The position numbers were made by a program, and so were the translations under genes. Below are positions 50,352-60,163 of a stretch of DNA of 64,000 nucleotides, in pieces. Below the pieces are notes generated by a model that searched no databases, was not told where the DNA came from, and saw nothing but the letters and a program-made list of their open reading frames with translations. Source of the stretch: Paenibacillus glycinis (GTDB taxonomy: Bacteria > Bacillota > Bacilli > Paenibacillales > Paenibacillaceae); the NCBI RefSeq assembly GCF_009909185.1, contig NZ_JAAAMV010000035.1, positions 1 through 64,000 of the forward strand. The letters are read 5' to 3'. Every line of letters starts with the position of its first letter. Positions within the stretch are counted from its first letter, which is position 1.

Positions 50352-50495
50352 ATTTATGCCTCCTGAGTGGTCGTTATACCCTGGTCGCGAACTTTCTCTG
50401 ACTCGTGAGCTTCTCTCAATTGTTCAGTTGTTGTACCTCCAAATTCGCTGTTCAGGTGTGCCTCTTACCCTCAGTATGCCCGCGGCGGCTGAAAT

Positions 50496-51056
50496 TTAAC
50501 GGTTATATTTGGCCATCGTCCGCTCGAATGTGTTCGTCAGGGCGAACTCGGCCGCGTCGCAGCTCTCTTCCACCATCGTCTTCAACAGCTCGCCCTCGCT
50601 CTTCGGGAAGTTCGAGAGCACGTAATCCGAGATGCTCATGCCGGGCTTCGGGCGGGAGATGCCGACGCGGATCCGGTTGAACGACTGGGTGCCGGTATGC
50701 TGAATGATCGACTTGATGCCGTTATGCCCGCCCGCGCTGCCTTGATAACGGAGCCGGATGCGGCCCGTCTCGGTATCCATGTCGTCATAGACGATGATGG
50801 CGTCCTCCAGGTCGGCCTTAAAATAATCCATGAACCCGCGCACCGTCTCGCCAGACAAGTTCATGTACGTCATCGGCTTGATCAGCGCCACTTTCACGCC
50901 TCCGACGTTGCCTTCGCCGATCAATCCTTTGCATTTGCTTTGCGTCACCGATATGCCCCACCGTTTGGCGAGCAAATCCACGACCATGAACCCCACGTTA
51001 TGCCTTGTCCCTTGATAAGCGGTTCCGGGGTTGCCGAGACCTACGATCCATTTCAT
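50496..51056 (-). CDS. pth: Peptidyl-tRNA hydrolase
   Basis: Releases peptides from peptidyl-tRNA (spoVC in B. subtilis). The conserved start MKWIVGLGNPGTAYQGTRHN is at 51056, giving 186 aa; the AGGAG site is 14 bases away, further than usual, but the longer frame has no support. The catalytic His lies in TRHNVGFMVVDLL; KPMTYMNLSGETV, DDMDTETGRIRLR and GSAGGHNGIKSI follow. It lies between ctc and fin. Confidence 0.97.
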   Translation of the reverse strand: MKWIVGLGNPGTAYQGTRHNVGFMVVDLLAKRWGISVTQSKCKGLIGEGNVGGVKVALIKPMTYMNLSGETVRGFMDYFKADLEDAIIVYDDMDTETGRIRLRYQGSAGGHNGIKSIIQHTGTQSFNRIRVGISRPKPGMSISDYVLSNFPKSEGELLKTMVEESCDAAEFALTNTFERTMAKYNR

Positions 51057-51183
51057 GCTGCTGTCGTCAACTCCTGTAATCGAAATTTCTTTTTTGCCCC
51101 TGCAACGAATCTTCATTCCAAATTGTCATATGTATAGAGGCGGCGGACTGCCGAACTTCGTACGCAAAGGGGCGTTTTAATCG

Positions 51184-51384
51184 ATGTATTTGAACGGTCA
51201 ACTGATTTTCGACGATAGCCATTTCCAGGATCATCACGAATGCGGCGTGCCCGTGCAGGTATATTGGGGCAAAGTGCATCATGATATCGGGTTCGTCGAA
51301 CAATTCAGTCCATCGTACATCAAGATGAATAATATTTTCTACAGCCGCAAGCAATTTACCTTCGTGTCGAGGCCCGGCTACTGA
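51184..51384 (+). CDS. Small plus-strand protein of unknown function
   Basis: The only plus-strand gene accepted. It encodes 66 aa (begins MYLNGQLIFDDSHFQDHHEC; later VQVYWGKVHHDIGFVEQF and SRKQFTFVSRPGY), rich in Tyr, Phe and His, without signal peptide. ATG at 51184 has AAAGGGG nine bases upstream, and the shared hairpin at 51397 terminates both this gene and ctc. Composition looks like a folded beta-rich protein rather than an antisense shadow. A 95-codon minus-strand frame lies opposite and is rejected. Confidence 0.65.
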   Translation: MYLNGQLIFDDSHFQDHHECGVPVQVYWGKVHHDIGFVEQFSPSYIKMNNIFYSRKQFTFVSRPGY

Positions 51385-51423
51385 AAAAAAAGCAAAGGGG
51401 CTGCAAAAGCAGCCCCGATTTCT
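51384..51423. terminator. Bidirectional terminator between ctc and the small plus-strand gene
   Basis: A perfect 8-bp stem (51397-51404 with 51409-51416, loop AAAA) has a T-rich tail on both strands; on the minus strand eight T follow. It ends ctc and probably also the convergent 66-codon gene. Confidence 0.88.
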
Positions 51424-51426
51424 TCG

Positions 51427-52077
51427 TTATTCCGATGTATGCACTTCCATCTTCGCTTCATGCGACCGCTCCGCGGCTGCTTCCGCCTCCTCGGCAGCCT
51501 CTTCCGCCTCGTCCGCCGTGAGATCTTTCTGCGGCGCCAGAATCGTCACGACGACCTGTTCGGCATCCAGCCGGGTCGTAACGCCCGAAGGCAGCTTCAG
51601 ATCCCCGACAAGCAAGTTCTCGCCGATGCCGAGCGCCGAGACGTCGACTTCGATCGACTCCGGAATCCGGTCCGGCAGACATTGAATCTCCAGCTCGTGC
51701 AGCATCGCCTGCAAGATACCGCCCTCGCGCACGCCGGCGGAATCGCCGACCATATCCAGGCGAACCGCGGTCTTGACCGCTTCGTTCATGTTCACTTGAT
51801 GAAAATCGACATGGAGCACGGTCCGCGACAACGGCTCGCGCTGAACCTCCGTCAGCATGACGGGCTGCTTGCCCGCCCCCGGAATATCAAGCTCCAGCAA
51901 AGCATGCGGATGGGAGCGCAGCAGCGCCGACAGCTCCTTCTCGTTCACCGCGACGTTCAGCGGCTTGCTTAGCTTCGCACCATATACAACGCCAGGAATA
52001 CTGCCCCTCAGCCTCATTTTCCGAATGTCGCCCTGCGTACCGATCGTCCGTTCTTGCGCTTGAAATGGGATTGCCAT
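51427..52077 (-). CDS. ctc: Ribosomal protein bL25, general stress form Ctc
   Basis: Binds 5S rRNA. The start at 52077 has AAGGAGG eight bases upstream and gives 216 aa; the longer frame reaches over the promoter and is not translated. It has the N-terminal L25 domain (RKMRLRGSIPGVVYGAKLSK, LLELDIPGAGKQPVMLTEV, LHVDFHQVNMNE) and the C-terminal TL5 domain (HELEIQCLPDRIPESIEVDV), ending in an acidic Glu/Ala tail. A sigma-B-type promoter precedes it, as for B. subtilis ctc. Confidence 0.96.
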   Translation of the reverse strand: MAIPFQAQERTIGTQGDIRKMRLRGSIPGVVYGAKLSKPLNVAVNEKELSALLRSHPHALLELDIPGAGKQPVMLTEVQREPLSRTVLHVDFHQVNMNEAVKTAVRLDMVGDSAGVREGGILQAMLHELEIQCLPDRIPESIEVDVSALGIGENLLVGDLKLPSGVTTRLDAEQVVVTILAPQKDLTADEAEEAAEEAEAAAERSHEAKMEVHTSE

Positions 52078-52116
52078 CGTGGAAACCTCCTTGTACGAAT
52101 CGATTTCCATATATTC

Positions 52117-52142
52117 ATACCCATTCCGGCACGGAATTAAAC
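52117..52142 (-). promoter_or_regulatory. Sigma-B-type promoter of ctc
   Basis: Minus-strand GTTTAA (52137-52142), 14-bp spacer, GGGTAT (52117-52122): a full match to the sigma-B consensus in both boxes and the same spacing as the B. subtilis ctc promoter. Sigma-F recognises a related sequence, so forespore use is an alternative. Confidence 0.8.
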
Positions 52143-52402
52143 GAAACCGGCGCAGCCGCGTTGCGTCCATCGGCCATGAAGAGACGGTTCGAATGCGAAT
52201 AGGAGACGATTACAGTGGTTGTCCGCCAGCATGAATAAAGGCTCCGAAGGCTCTGGAAAACCGCCCTCGAAGCCCATGGCAATTCGAATCGGAATGAACA
52301 CGGTTAGCACGTGGGCATGTGCTCCCACAATCACGCCGCCGCATCCTGGCGCGCGTCGCTTACGGCGTCATAACGAGCCCAGGAGAGGCGCGTCGCGATC
52401 AA
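52143..52402. other. Gap between glmU and ctc where prs would be expected
   Basis: B. subtilis has prs (ribose-phosphate pyrophosphokinase) between glmU and ctc. Here 325 bp in total (52078-52402) separate them, with the ctc promoter at one end and a small GTGGG/CCCAC hairpin near 52309-52329. I see no remnant of Prs motifs in any frame and no other gene. Confidence 0.6.
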
Positions 52403-53803
52403 TCAGTCCTTCGATTTGGCCTCTTTCTTCGCCTTCGCCCGCCCGCGCAGCTTGTCGGCGTAGCCCGGCTTGTTGTCCTGACGCACGCGCGCGATCGCCA
52501 TATCGTTGGCCGGTACGTCGAGCGTGATCGTGGAACCGGCCACCACGTAGGCGCCGTCTCCGATCTTGACCGGCGCGATCAGGTTCACGTTGCTGCCGAC
52601 GAACGCGTTGTCGCCGATCTCCGTCAGCGACTTGTTATAACCGTCGTAATTGACGGTAATCGCGCCGCAGCCGATATTTACGTCTTTGCCGACCTTGGCG
52701 TCGCCGATGTAGCTTAGATGGGACACTTTCGTGCCTTCGCCAAGCTCGGCGTTTTTGATCTCGACGAAATCGCCGATTTTGACGCCGGCACCGAGCTTGG
52801 CGCCAGGACGAAGATACGCATACGGGCCGACGGAGCACTCGTCGCCGATGACGGCTTCCGCCGAGACCGAATGCTTCACCGTGACGCCGTTGCCGATGGC
52901 GGTGTCCGTGATGTCCGCATTCGGACCGATGACGCAGTCTTCGCCGATGACGGTAGCTCCGCGTAGCACCGTTCCGGGATAGATCACGGTATCGGAGCCG
53001 ATGACAACGTCCGCTTCAATATAAGTCGCGGCAGGATCGATGATCGTGACGCCGCCGAGCTGATGCTTGCGCACGTTGCGCGCGCGCATGAGCGCTTCCG
53101 CTTCGCCAAGGCCGACCCGGTCGTTGACGCCGACGCCCTCCGCATAATCGGGCGTGCAGTAAGCGCCGACGTTTTCTCCGGCGTTCTTCAGAATCTCCAT
53201 GACGTCCGTCAGGTAATATTCGCCCTGCGCGTTATGGTTCGTGACTTTGGCGAGCGCCTGGAAGAGCTTCTTATTATCGAAGGCGTACATGCCCGTGTTG
53301 ATTTCGCTGATCAACGCCTGCTCCGGCGTGCAATCCTTCTGCTCCACGATCCGAAGCACGTTGCCGGCCTCGTCGCGTATGATCCGCCCGAGCCCTTGCG
53401 GGTTCGGCACCACGGCCGTCAGCACGGTTGCCGCGGAACCGGCCTCCGCATGATATTTCAGCAGCGACGCGATCGTCTCCGACGTCACGAGCGGCGTATC
53501 GCCGTACAGGATGACCGTCGTGCCTTCCTCTCCGCCAAGCAGCGGCTCCGCCTGCTGCACCGCATGGCCGGTTCCGAGCTGCTGCTCCTGCAGCGCGAAC
53601 TCGACTCCTTCGCCGAGGTAGGAGCGGACCGTCTCCGCGCCATGGCCGACGACGACGACCGTGCGCTCGCAATCGGCGTCCTTCACCGTCTGGAGCACAT
53701 GCGCCACCATGGGCTTGCCGCACACCGGATGCAATACCTTATATAGTTTGGATTTCATGCGTTTCCCTTGACCAGCCGCAAGGATAATGGCCATTACTTT
53801 CAC
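52403..53803 (-). CDS. glmU: Bifunctional GlmU: glucosamine-1-phosphate acetyltransferase / N-acetylglucosamine-1-phosphate uridyltransferase
   Basis: Makes UDP-GlcNAc for peptidoglycan and other polymers. The 466-aa protein has the N-terminal nucleotidyltransferase (IILAAGQGKRMKSKLYKVLH, QQLGTGHAVQQAEPL, VILYGDTPLVTSETI) and, from about residue 250, a left-handed beta-helix of hexapeptide repeats (VVIGSDTVIYPGTVLRGATV, IGDDFVEIKNAELG-type), with YLTDVMEIL in between. It follows spoVG after a terminator. Confidence 0.97.
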   Translation of the reverse strand: MKVMAIILAAGQGKRMKSKLYKVLHPVCGKPMVAHVLQTVKDADCERTVVVVGHGAETVRSYLGEGVEFALQEQQLGTGHAVQQAEPLLGGEEGTTVILYGDTPLVTSETIASLLKYHAEAGSAATVLTAVVPNPQGLGRIIRDEAGNVLRIVEQKDCTPEQALISEINTGMYAFDNKKLFQALAKVTNHNAQGEYYLTDVMEILKNAGENVGAYCTPDYAEGVGVNDRVGLGEAEALMRARNVRKHQLGGVTIIDPAATYIEADVVIGSDTVIYPGTVLRGATVIGEDCVIGPNADITDTAIGNGVTVKHSVSAEAVIGDECSVGPYAYLRPGAKLGAGVKIGDFVEIKNAELGEGTKVSHLSYIGDAKVGKDVNIGCGAITVNYDGYNKSLTEIGDNAFVGSNVNLIAPVKIGDGAYVVAGSTITLDVPANDMAIARVRQDNKPGYADKLRGRAKAKKEAKSKD

Positions 53804-53873
53804 GTAAGTCCCTCCACCCAGGAGTCCGCTGAGACTCTTATAAATGCTTTACTGAATATATCGTATCCCGCGG

Positions 53874-53903
53874 CAAAAGAAAAGAGAGCCGGGACGGCTC
53901 TCT
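53874..53903 (-). terminator. Rho-independent terminator of spoVG
   Basis: A perfect 8-bp stem (53883-53890 with 53896-53903) followed on the minus strand by TTTTCTTTT, 26 bases after the spoVG stop. glmU therefore needs readthrough or its own promoter. Confidence 0.85.
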
Positions 53904-53928
53904 TCCTCTCAACCCCAATATTCCCAAT

Positions 53929-54213
53929 TTAAGCGCCTTCTTCAATAACTTCCTCTTCCGTGGCCGCACGCTCGTACTCGGCGAGTACGGCAGCTTGGAT
54001 CTTCTCCCGTGTCGTCGAAGAGATCGGATGTGCGATATCCCGAAACTCTCCATCCGGCGTACGCTTGCTTGGCATTGCCACGAACATCCCATTGTTGCCG
54101 TCTATCACGCGAATATCGTGAACGACAAACTCATTGTCAATGGTAATGGAGGCGATAGCCTTCATGCGACCTTCGGAATTTACTCGGCGGAGTCTAACAT
54201 CGGTAATTTGCAT
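53929..54213 (-). CDS. spoVG: Septation/regulatory protein SpoVG
   Basis: A 94-aa nucleic-acid binding regulator. Conserved parts: [59 protein letters not shown] and [19 protein letters not shown] at 54213 follows AAAGGTGG. B. subtilis spoVG has a sigma-H promoter; I looked for one and found no match with correct spacing. Confidence 0.97.
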   Translation of the reverse strand: MQITDVRLRRVNSEGRMKAIASITIDNEFVVHDIRVIDGNNGMFVAMPSKRTPDGEFRDIAHPISSTTREKIQAAVLAEYERAATEEEVIEEGA

Positions 54214-54351
54214 CTGTGTTCACCACCTTTGGGTATCAAAGACTTGGTGTATACTTCCACATTCCGATGCTAAATCCTTCATGATTCTGGAAATTTATTG
54301 TCTAAATTTCAAATATTTTTTTGTGAGAAAGATTATTCTTTTCCATTCGAC

Positions 54352-54735
54352 TTATATCGCTACGATCAGCTCGATTTCGACAAGAACATCCTTTGGAAGC
54401 CGCGCGACTTCTACGGTTGAGCGCGCCGGCTTGTGATCGCCGAAGTAGGATGCGTAGATGCCGTTCAGCGCCGCGAATTGGTTCATGTCCTTGATGAAGA
54501 CCGTCGCTTTCACCGTGTCGGCCAGCGTCGCGCCCGCTTCCGCGAGAACCGCTTGCAGATTACGGAATACTTGATGCGTCTGTTCCTCGATGCCGCCATC
54601 GACCAGCGCGCCTTCCGCGTTCAGCGGGATTTGGCCCGACGTGAAGAGCAGGTTGCCCAGCTTGATCGCTTGGGAATACGGTCCGATGGCCGCAGGGGCT
54701 TGATTGGTCGATACGATTTGCGGTTGCTGCTTCAT
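54352..54735 (-). CDS. ridA: RidA-family enamine/imine deaminase (YabJ)
   Basis: Hydrolyses reactive enamines from PLP enzymes. The 127-aa protein has [55 protein letters not shown], and the catalytic-arginine region [19 protein letters not shown]. It lies 29 bp after purR and forms the purR-yabJ pair of B. subtilis. Confidence 0.96.
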   Translation of the reverse strand: MKQQPQIVSTNQAPAAIGPYSQAIKLGNLLFTSGQIPLNAEGALVDGGIEEQTHQVFRNLQAVLAEAGATLADTVKATVFIKDMNQFAALNGIYASYFGDHKPARSTVEVARLPKDVLVEIELIVAI

Positions 54736-54764
54736 GTTTGTAAAATCCTCCCGTTACTGTGGAT

Positions 54765-55589
54765 TTAATTGAAATAGTTGCCCGGAATGACCGTCGTGTG
54801 CTTCGTCTTCATATCCACGGCCGTCAGCCTGGCCAAGGACACGTAATCCTCCAGCAGCCGCTCCTCGGTATCCAGCTCGCCGGATTCCACGAATACGCCG
54901 ACGCCCGCGACCTTCGCGTTGAATTCGTAGAGCAGATCCATCATGCCCTGGATCGTGCCCCCCGCTTTCATGAAATCGTCCACGATGAGCACGCGCGCGC
55001 CTTCCTTGAGCGCGCGGCGCGCCAAGGACATCGTCTGGATGCGCTTGTTCGAACCCGAGACATAGTTGATGCTGACGGCCGAGCCCTCCGTGACTTTATT
55101 GTCGCGGCGCACGATGACGACGGGCAGGTTCATGCAGGAAGCCGTCGCATACGCAAGCGGGATGCCCTTCGTCTCCACGGTCATGATCACGTCGATATCC
55201 GCGTCCGCGAAGGCCGTCGCGAACATGCGGCCGACATCCGCGAGCAGGCCGGGCTGTCCGAGCATATCCGTCATATATAAATAACCGCCGGCAAGCACGC
55301 GCTCCGGCTGCTCCAGCTGGCGGCAGATGCCGTTCATAATGTCCAGCGCTTCCGCGGCGCCCATCTTCGGCGTGTATTTCACGCCGCCGGCGGCGCCAGC
55401 TAGCGTATGAAGCTCGCCTAAGCCTTCTTCTTCGAATACTTCTTTAATGATCGCCAGATCCTCGCTGATGGACGATTTGGCAGATTGATAGCGATCCGCG
55501 AATGCTGTTAGAGAAATTAACGTATGGGGGCGCGTAAGTAAGTACTGCGTCATCTCAACTAACCGTGCACTTCGTTTCAATTTCTTCAA
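54765..55589 (-). CDS. purR: Purine operon repressor PurR
   Basis: Controls purine genes in response to PRPP. From TTG 55589 (AAGGGGGAAGG upstream) it is 274 aa, matching the family start KKLKRSARLVEMTQYLLTRP; the frame from 55631 is too long. It has a winged-helix N-terminal domain and a phosphoribosyltransferase-like domain with VLIVDDFMKAGGTIQGMMDL as PRPP loop and VVIVRRDNKVTEGSAVSINY. Its own promoter lies upstream. Confidence 0.96.
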   Translation of the reverse strand: MKKLKRSARLVEMTQYLLTRPHTLISLTAFADRYQSAKSSISEDLAIIKEVFEEEGLGELHTLAGAAGGVKYTPKMGAAEALDIMNGICRQLEQPERVLAGGYLYMTDMLGQPGLLADVGRMFATAFADADIDVIMTVETKGIPLAYATASCMNLPVVIVRRDNKVTEGSAVSINYVSGSNKRIQTMSLARRALKEGARVLIVDDFMKAGGTIQGMMDLLYEFNAKVAGVGVFVESGELDTEERLLEDYVSLARLTAVDMKTKHTTVIPGNYFN

Positions 55590-55629
55590 AACGACCTTCC
55601 CCCTTGCCAAATCCGAATAATATAAAGTC

Positions 55630-55659
55630 AATATACCATTTTCATACGGATTTAATCAA
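55630..55659 (-). promoter_or_regulatory. Putative sigma-A promoter of purR-ridA
   Basis: Minus-strand TTGATT (55654-55659), spacer 18 bp, TATATT (55630-55635), about 40 bases before the purR start and partly within the ispE-purR gap. Confidence 0.65.
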
Positions 55660-55673
55660 GGTTTACGTCGGCT

Positions 55674-56528
55674 TTATGTCAGCATTCTTACCACGTAAAC
55701 TTCTTTGCAAAATCCGCGCAGCCCGTTGTAAATTCGCGAGACCTTCGCTTCTTTGCTGACCAGGCCGAAAACGGTCGGTCCGCTGCCGGACATCAGCACG
55801 CCGTCCGAGCCCAGCCGCTGCATGATTTCCTTCAACTGCAGCACCTCCGGATGCAGCTGCAGCGTCACGTTTTCCAGCACATTGCCGAGATTCGCGCAGA
55901 CATCCGCGAAAGAACCGCTTGAAATCGCTTCCAGCATGTCCTTGGCAGACGGATGGCGTTTCAACTCGGAAGCGCGCAGCTTGCCGTATACGTCGGCCGT
56001 CGATACGTTGATCGGCGGCTTCGCCAGAATGACCCAGCACTGCGGCGGATTCGCGATGCGCTCGAGCTTCTCGCCCCGTCCGGTCGCCAGGGCGGTGCCG
56101 CCCGTCACGCAGAACGGAACGTCGGAGCCGAGCTCCGCGCCCAGCGTGCATAGCTCGTCCTCCGAGATGCCAAGCTCCCAGAGCCGGTTGAGGCCGCGCA
56201 GCGTCGCCGCGGCATCGCTGCTGCCACCCGCCAATCCCGCGGCCACCGGAATGTTTTTGTCCAAATGAATATACACGCCCTTCCGGACGTTATAGCGGTC
56301 CTTGATAAGCCGCGCTGCCTGAAAGGCCAAGTTCTTCTCGTCGAGCGGTATGTATCCCGCTTGGCTTGAGATAATAATGGAATCGCTGTGCAGTTCCTCC
56401 ATCTCGAGCCGGTCGGCCAAATCCACCATCGTCATGATCATTTCGACTTCGTGGAAGCCATCGTCGCGTTTGCGCAGTACATCCAAGAGCAGGTTAATCT
56501 TGGCCGGCGCCTTCTCATAGATTTTCAT
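55674..56528 (-). CDS. ispE: 4-diphosphocytidyl-2-C-methyl-D-erythritol kinase
   Basis: GHMP kinase of the MEP isoprenoid pathway. The 284-aa protein shows [20 protein letters not shown] at the N-terminus, the ATP-binding [20 protein letters not shown] near residue 90, [19 protein letters not shown], and the C-terminal [12 protein letters not shown]. It lies between sspF and purR as in B. subtilis. ATG at 56528; ribosome site is weak (GGGTGAATCGAAC). Confidence 0.97.
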   Translation of the reverse strand: MKIYEKAPAKINLLLDVLRKRDDGFHEVEMIMTMVDLADRLEMEELHSDSIIISSQAGYIPLDEKNLAFQAARLIKDRYNVRKGVYIHLDKNIPVAAGLAGGSSDAAATLRGLNRLWELGISEDELCTLGAELGSDVPFCVTGGTALATGRGEKLERIANPPQCWVILAKPPINVSTADVYGKLRASELKRHPSAKDMLEAISSGSFADVCANLGNVLENVTLQLHPEVLQLKEIMQRLGSDGVLMSGSGPTVFGLVSKEAKVSRIYNGLRGFCKEVYVVRMLT

Positions 56529-56584
56529 GTTCGATTCACCCGTCCATTATCGTTAAACTTCACATATTATAACAAAAGGTCATA

Positions 56585-56637
56585 AGAAAAGCTAAGATGC
56601 CGGAAGCCCGCTGCTGCAGAGCTTGCCATCTTAGCTT
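56585..56637 (-). terminator. Rho-independent terminator of the sspF-like gene
   Basis: Perfect arms (56589-56600 region with 56626-56637; AAGCTAAGATG / CATCTTAGCTT) followed on the minus strand by TTTTCTT, 14 bases after the stop codon. Confidence 0.88.
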
Positions 56638-56650
56638 GATACGGCCGATG

Positions 56651-57028
56651 TTACGGATGCATGTTGGACGTGTGCTGGTGACTATTCGCCATCGCTTGCT
56701 GCGCGACGTACGGCGGCACGGTAGCTGCCGGGGACATCGTCCTCGGCTGCGTCGCGGGCGCTGCGGCATACGAGCGCTGCGCATTGTGCGACGGCGCCTG
56801 CGGCCGGTACGCCTGTGCCTGCGGCTGCGGCCGGACCGTCTGCTGCTCCTGGTATTGCTTCGCGGCGGCTTGCTCAGCCAGCTGAATGGCGCGTTTCACC
56901 ATATTGCCGGCGTCCTTCGCCTTGATGCTGCCCCATCCTTCTTTCTGCACCGTGTCGTAAAAGCCCAAATCCTTGGCCAGCTCGTTCTTCAACTGCTCGC
57001 TCATCGTGCTGCGGCGTCTTCGGGACAT
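56651..57028 (-). CDS. sspF: SspF-like alpha/beta-type small acid-soluble spore protein with a C-terminal tail
   Basis: DNA-protecting spore protein. Residues 1-60 are SspF-like: [54 protein letters not shown]. subtilis SspF ends near residue 61, but here the frame continues to 125 aa with a Gln/Pro/Ala-rich tail ([25 protein letters not shown]). ATG at 57028 follows AAGGAGG. Between veg and ispE as in B. subtilis; expected forespore expression. Confidence 0.9.
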   Translation of the reverse strand: MSRRRRSTMSEQLKNELAKDLGFYDTVQKEGWGSIKAKDAGNMVKRAIQLAEQAAAKQYQEQQTVRPQPQAQAYRPQAPSHNAQRSYAAAPATQPRTMSPAATVPPYVAQQAMANSHQHTSNMHP

Positions 57029-57101
57029 GAGAACTGTCTCCTCCTTAGAAACGTAATGGTACCGTTAGTATGGATGTTTTCCGCGATCCCAATTCCCTTC
57101 G

Positions 57102-57154
57102 AAAAAAAATGCAAGCAATGCAAACGCCGACCTCGCGCTTGCCATTGCTTGCAT
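57102..57154 (-). terminator. Rho-independent terminator of veg
   Basis: Perfect 12-bp arms (57109-57120 with 57143-57154) plus inner pairing, followed on the minus strand by eight T. It lies 31 bases after the veg stop. Confidence 0.93.
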
Positions 57155-57184
57155 TCTAAAGAAAGCCAAACGAATGTTTGTTTC

Positions 57185-57457
57185 TTACTGTATATAGGTA
57201 ATGCGTACCTGACCGTCATCGCTGTCGACCATCACTTCAACGGATTCCGTCAAAATATCGGCGTAGCTGTAAGAAACGCGCTTGAAGGCATGCTGTTCCT
57301 GATCAAGTCTGACAATAAATACAGAAGGGTAGATTTCTTCTAATACACCGGTCCGTTCAATAGTCTTTCGACGACCACCGTTTGCACGAAGACGTATTTT
57401 GGAGCCGACATGGGTTTCCAAACTGCGTTTAATCTCCAATAGCGCATTTTTAGCCAT
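57185..57457 (-). CDS. veg: Veg protein
   Basis: A 90-aa Veg/DUF1021 protein ([60 protein letters not shown]). In B. subtilis Veg stimulates biofilm genes, probably by acting against SinR. Two consensus promoters upstream imply very strong expression. Confidence 0.97.
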   Translation of the reverse strand: MAKNALLEIKRSLETHVGSKIRLRANGGRRKTIERTGVLEEIYPSVFIVRLDQEQHAFKRVSYSYADILTESVEVMVDSDDGQVRITYIQ

Positions 57458-57484
57458 TGTGCACTACCACCTCTTTCCTTGTCC

Positions 57485-57513
57485 ATTATAACCAAAGAGA
57501 GGTGATTTGTCAA
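57485..57513 (-). promoter_or_regulatory. veg promoter, proximal (consensus)
   Basis: Minus-strand TTGACA (57508-57513), 17-bp spacer, TATAAT (57485-57490): perfect sigma-A consensus, about 28 bases before the veg start. Confidence 0.92.
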
Positions 57514-57522
57514 AAAAATTTA

Positions 57523-57552
57523 ATTATAACAGCGGCTTTAATAAATTGTCAA
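57523..57552 (-). promoter_or_regulatory. veg promoter, distal (consensus)
   Basis: Minus-strand TTGACA (57547-57552), 18-bp spacer, TATAAT (57523-57528). Both hexamers are perfect; it lies 39 bp upstream of the proximal promoter. Confidence 0.88.
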
Positions 57553-57610
57553 TATAAAAAATATTGATTATTCGGAGCCTTAGCCTTTATTCTGTCCCTG
57601 CCATCTATTT

Positions 57611-58486
57611 CTATACGGTCGCTTTTATTCCCGTCAACGTTCGAGGCTTCGGAAGACCCACGCGATACTTGCCGTACGTTTCGATGCCGCCCACGCCGTC
57701 GATGCCGCTGATCGTTCCGTGGATGACGTCCGGCAAATTGATCGTCTCCCTTATCGGCGTGTAGCTTGCTTTGATCGCCACATACACGGGATCCAAGGCA
57801 TGAATGAGCACGCGCCCCGGCGAGCTGGCAAAATTCGACCCCGATTTGAGCAGCGCTTCGTAATGCGATTGGCATGCGCCCGCCACGATCACGAGGCTAT
57901 CCCGGTTTTTCTCGTAATCCCGGGCGATTTGGACCGCATCCACGAAATTTTGCGAATTTTTGTAGGACATCAGATCGTTCAAGTCGTTCTGTTCGCGGTT
58001 TTTGAGCACGCCGTCGTGCCCGGTGATCACGATGATGTCCGGCTTGATTTGCGGCAGGAGCCGGTAGACCGCCTCGGCCATTTGCGATTCATGCACGAAT
58101 AAGCCATGGGCCGGTACGCGCATCTGGGTGTACAGCTGCATGCTTTTTTTCATGTAATTGCTGTCTCCGTCCAAATGCAGCACCTTTCCGGGCACATCGA
58201 AATAAGGCTGGCTCTGATTCTGCGCCCGCAGCAGCTCCCGTTGAAGAATCTGCTGCTGCCGCTCCTCCTGCATCCGCTGCGTCGATTCTCCGGCCTTCAG
58301 CCGCGCCTGCCGGATCGCGACCGGCAGGTCGCCGTCCTTCACGACCGATAAATCGACTATGGGCGCGTCTGCGAGCAGACGATAATCCGTGCCTTTTAAA
58401 ACGGCTGTTTGCTGATCGATTGTCGCAACACGAAATAGGACGTCCCCGCCATAGGATTTGCGGACGACCAGGTCCCCTTGCATCAT
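57611..58486 (-). CDS. yabG: Sporulation-specific cysteine protease YabG
   Basis: Mother-cell protease that trims coat proteins in B. subtilis. It is 291 aa from the ATG at 58486 (AGAGGTGA upstream). Visible family parts: GDLVVRKSYGGDVLFRVATI, HLDGDSNYMKKSMQLYTQM, IVITGHDGVLKNREQNDLN, IVAGACQSHYEALLKSGSN and FASSPGRVLIHALDPVYV. The cysteine in AGACQSHYE and His in TGHDG are candidate catalytic residues. It lies between rsmA and veg as in B. subtilis. Confidence 0.96.
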   Translation of the reverse strand: MMQGDLVVRKSYGGDVLFRVATIDQQTAVLKGTDYRLLADAPIVDLSVVKDGDLPVAIRQARLKAGESTQRMQEERQQQILQRELLRAQNQSQPYFDVPGKVLHLDGDSNYMKKSMQLYTQMRVPAHGLFVHESQMAEAVYRLLPQIKPDIIVITGHDGVLKNREQNDLNDLMSYKNSQNFVDAVQIARDYEKNRDSLVIVAGACQSHYEALLKSGSNFASSPGRVLIHALDPVYVAIKASYTPIRETINLPDVIHGTISGIDGVGGIETYGKYRVGLPKPRTLTGIKATV

Positions 58487-58568
58487 GGGCAAATCACCTC
58501 TTCGTCTATCCTATGGGGAGATGCCCCCGATGGTGCGCTTCTTTCGTCATGTTTTGCGGCCGCTTCGG

Positions 58569-60022
<1,454 letters not shown>

Positions 60023-60049
60023 GGAAGCTCCATTCCTTCCTTCCGGTAA

Positions 60050-60081
60050 ACAAATAAAAAGAAGAGGCATCGCCCCTTCTT
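60050..60081 (-). terminator. Terminator between the yabE-like gene and rnmV
   Basis: A 9-bp stem with one mismatch (60059-60067 with 60073-60081) followed on the minus strand by TTTTTATTT, 83 bases after the yabE-like stop. It separates that gene from rnmV-rsmA. Confidence 0.8.
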
Positions 60082-60163
60082 ATGATGGCATATTTTCGCA
60101 TGAATTACGATATGAATCAAGTACACGGCGAATTCAACCCACGCCGGACCGTCGACCGGGTCT

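Noticed and set aside
51067-51354. 95-codon minus frame opposite the small plus-strand gene
   Set aside because: Runs into the pth start region, weak start context, less protein-like than the opposite frame, which has a good ribosome site and terminator.
54214-54351. Sigma-H promoter for spoVG
   Set aside because: AGGATTT and GAAT are present but 7 bp apart, whereas the B. subtilis spoVG promoter has 14 bp between them.
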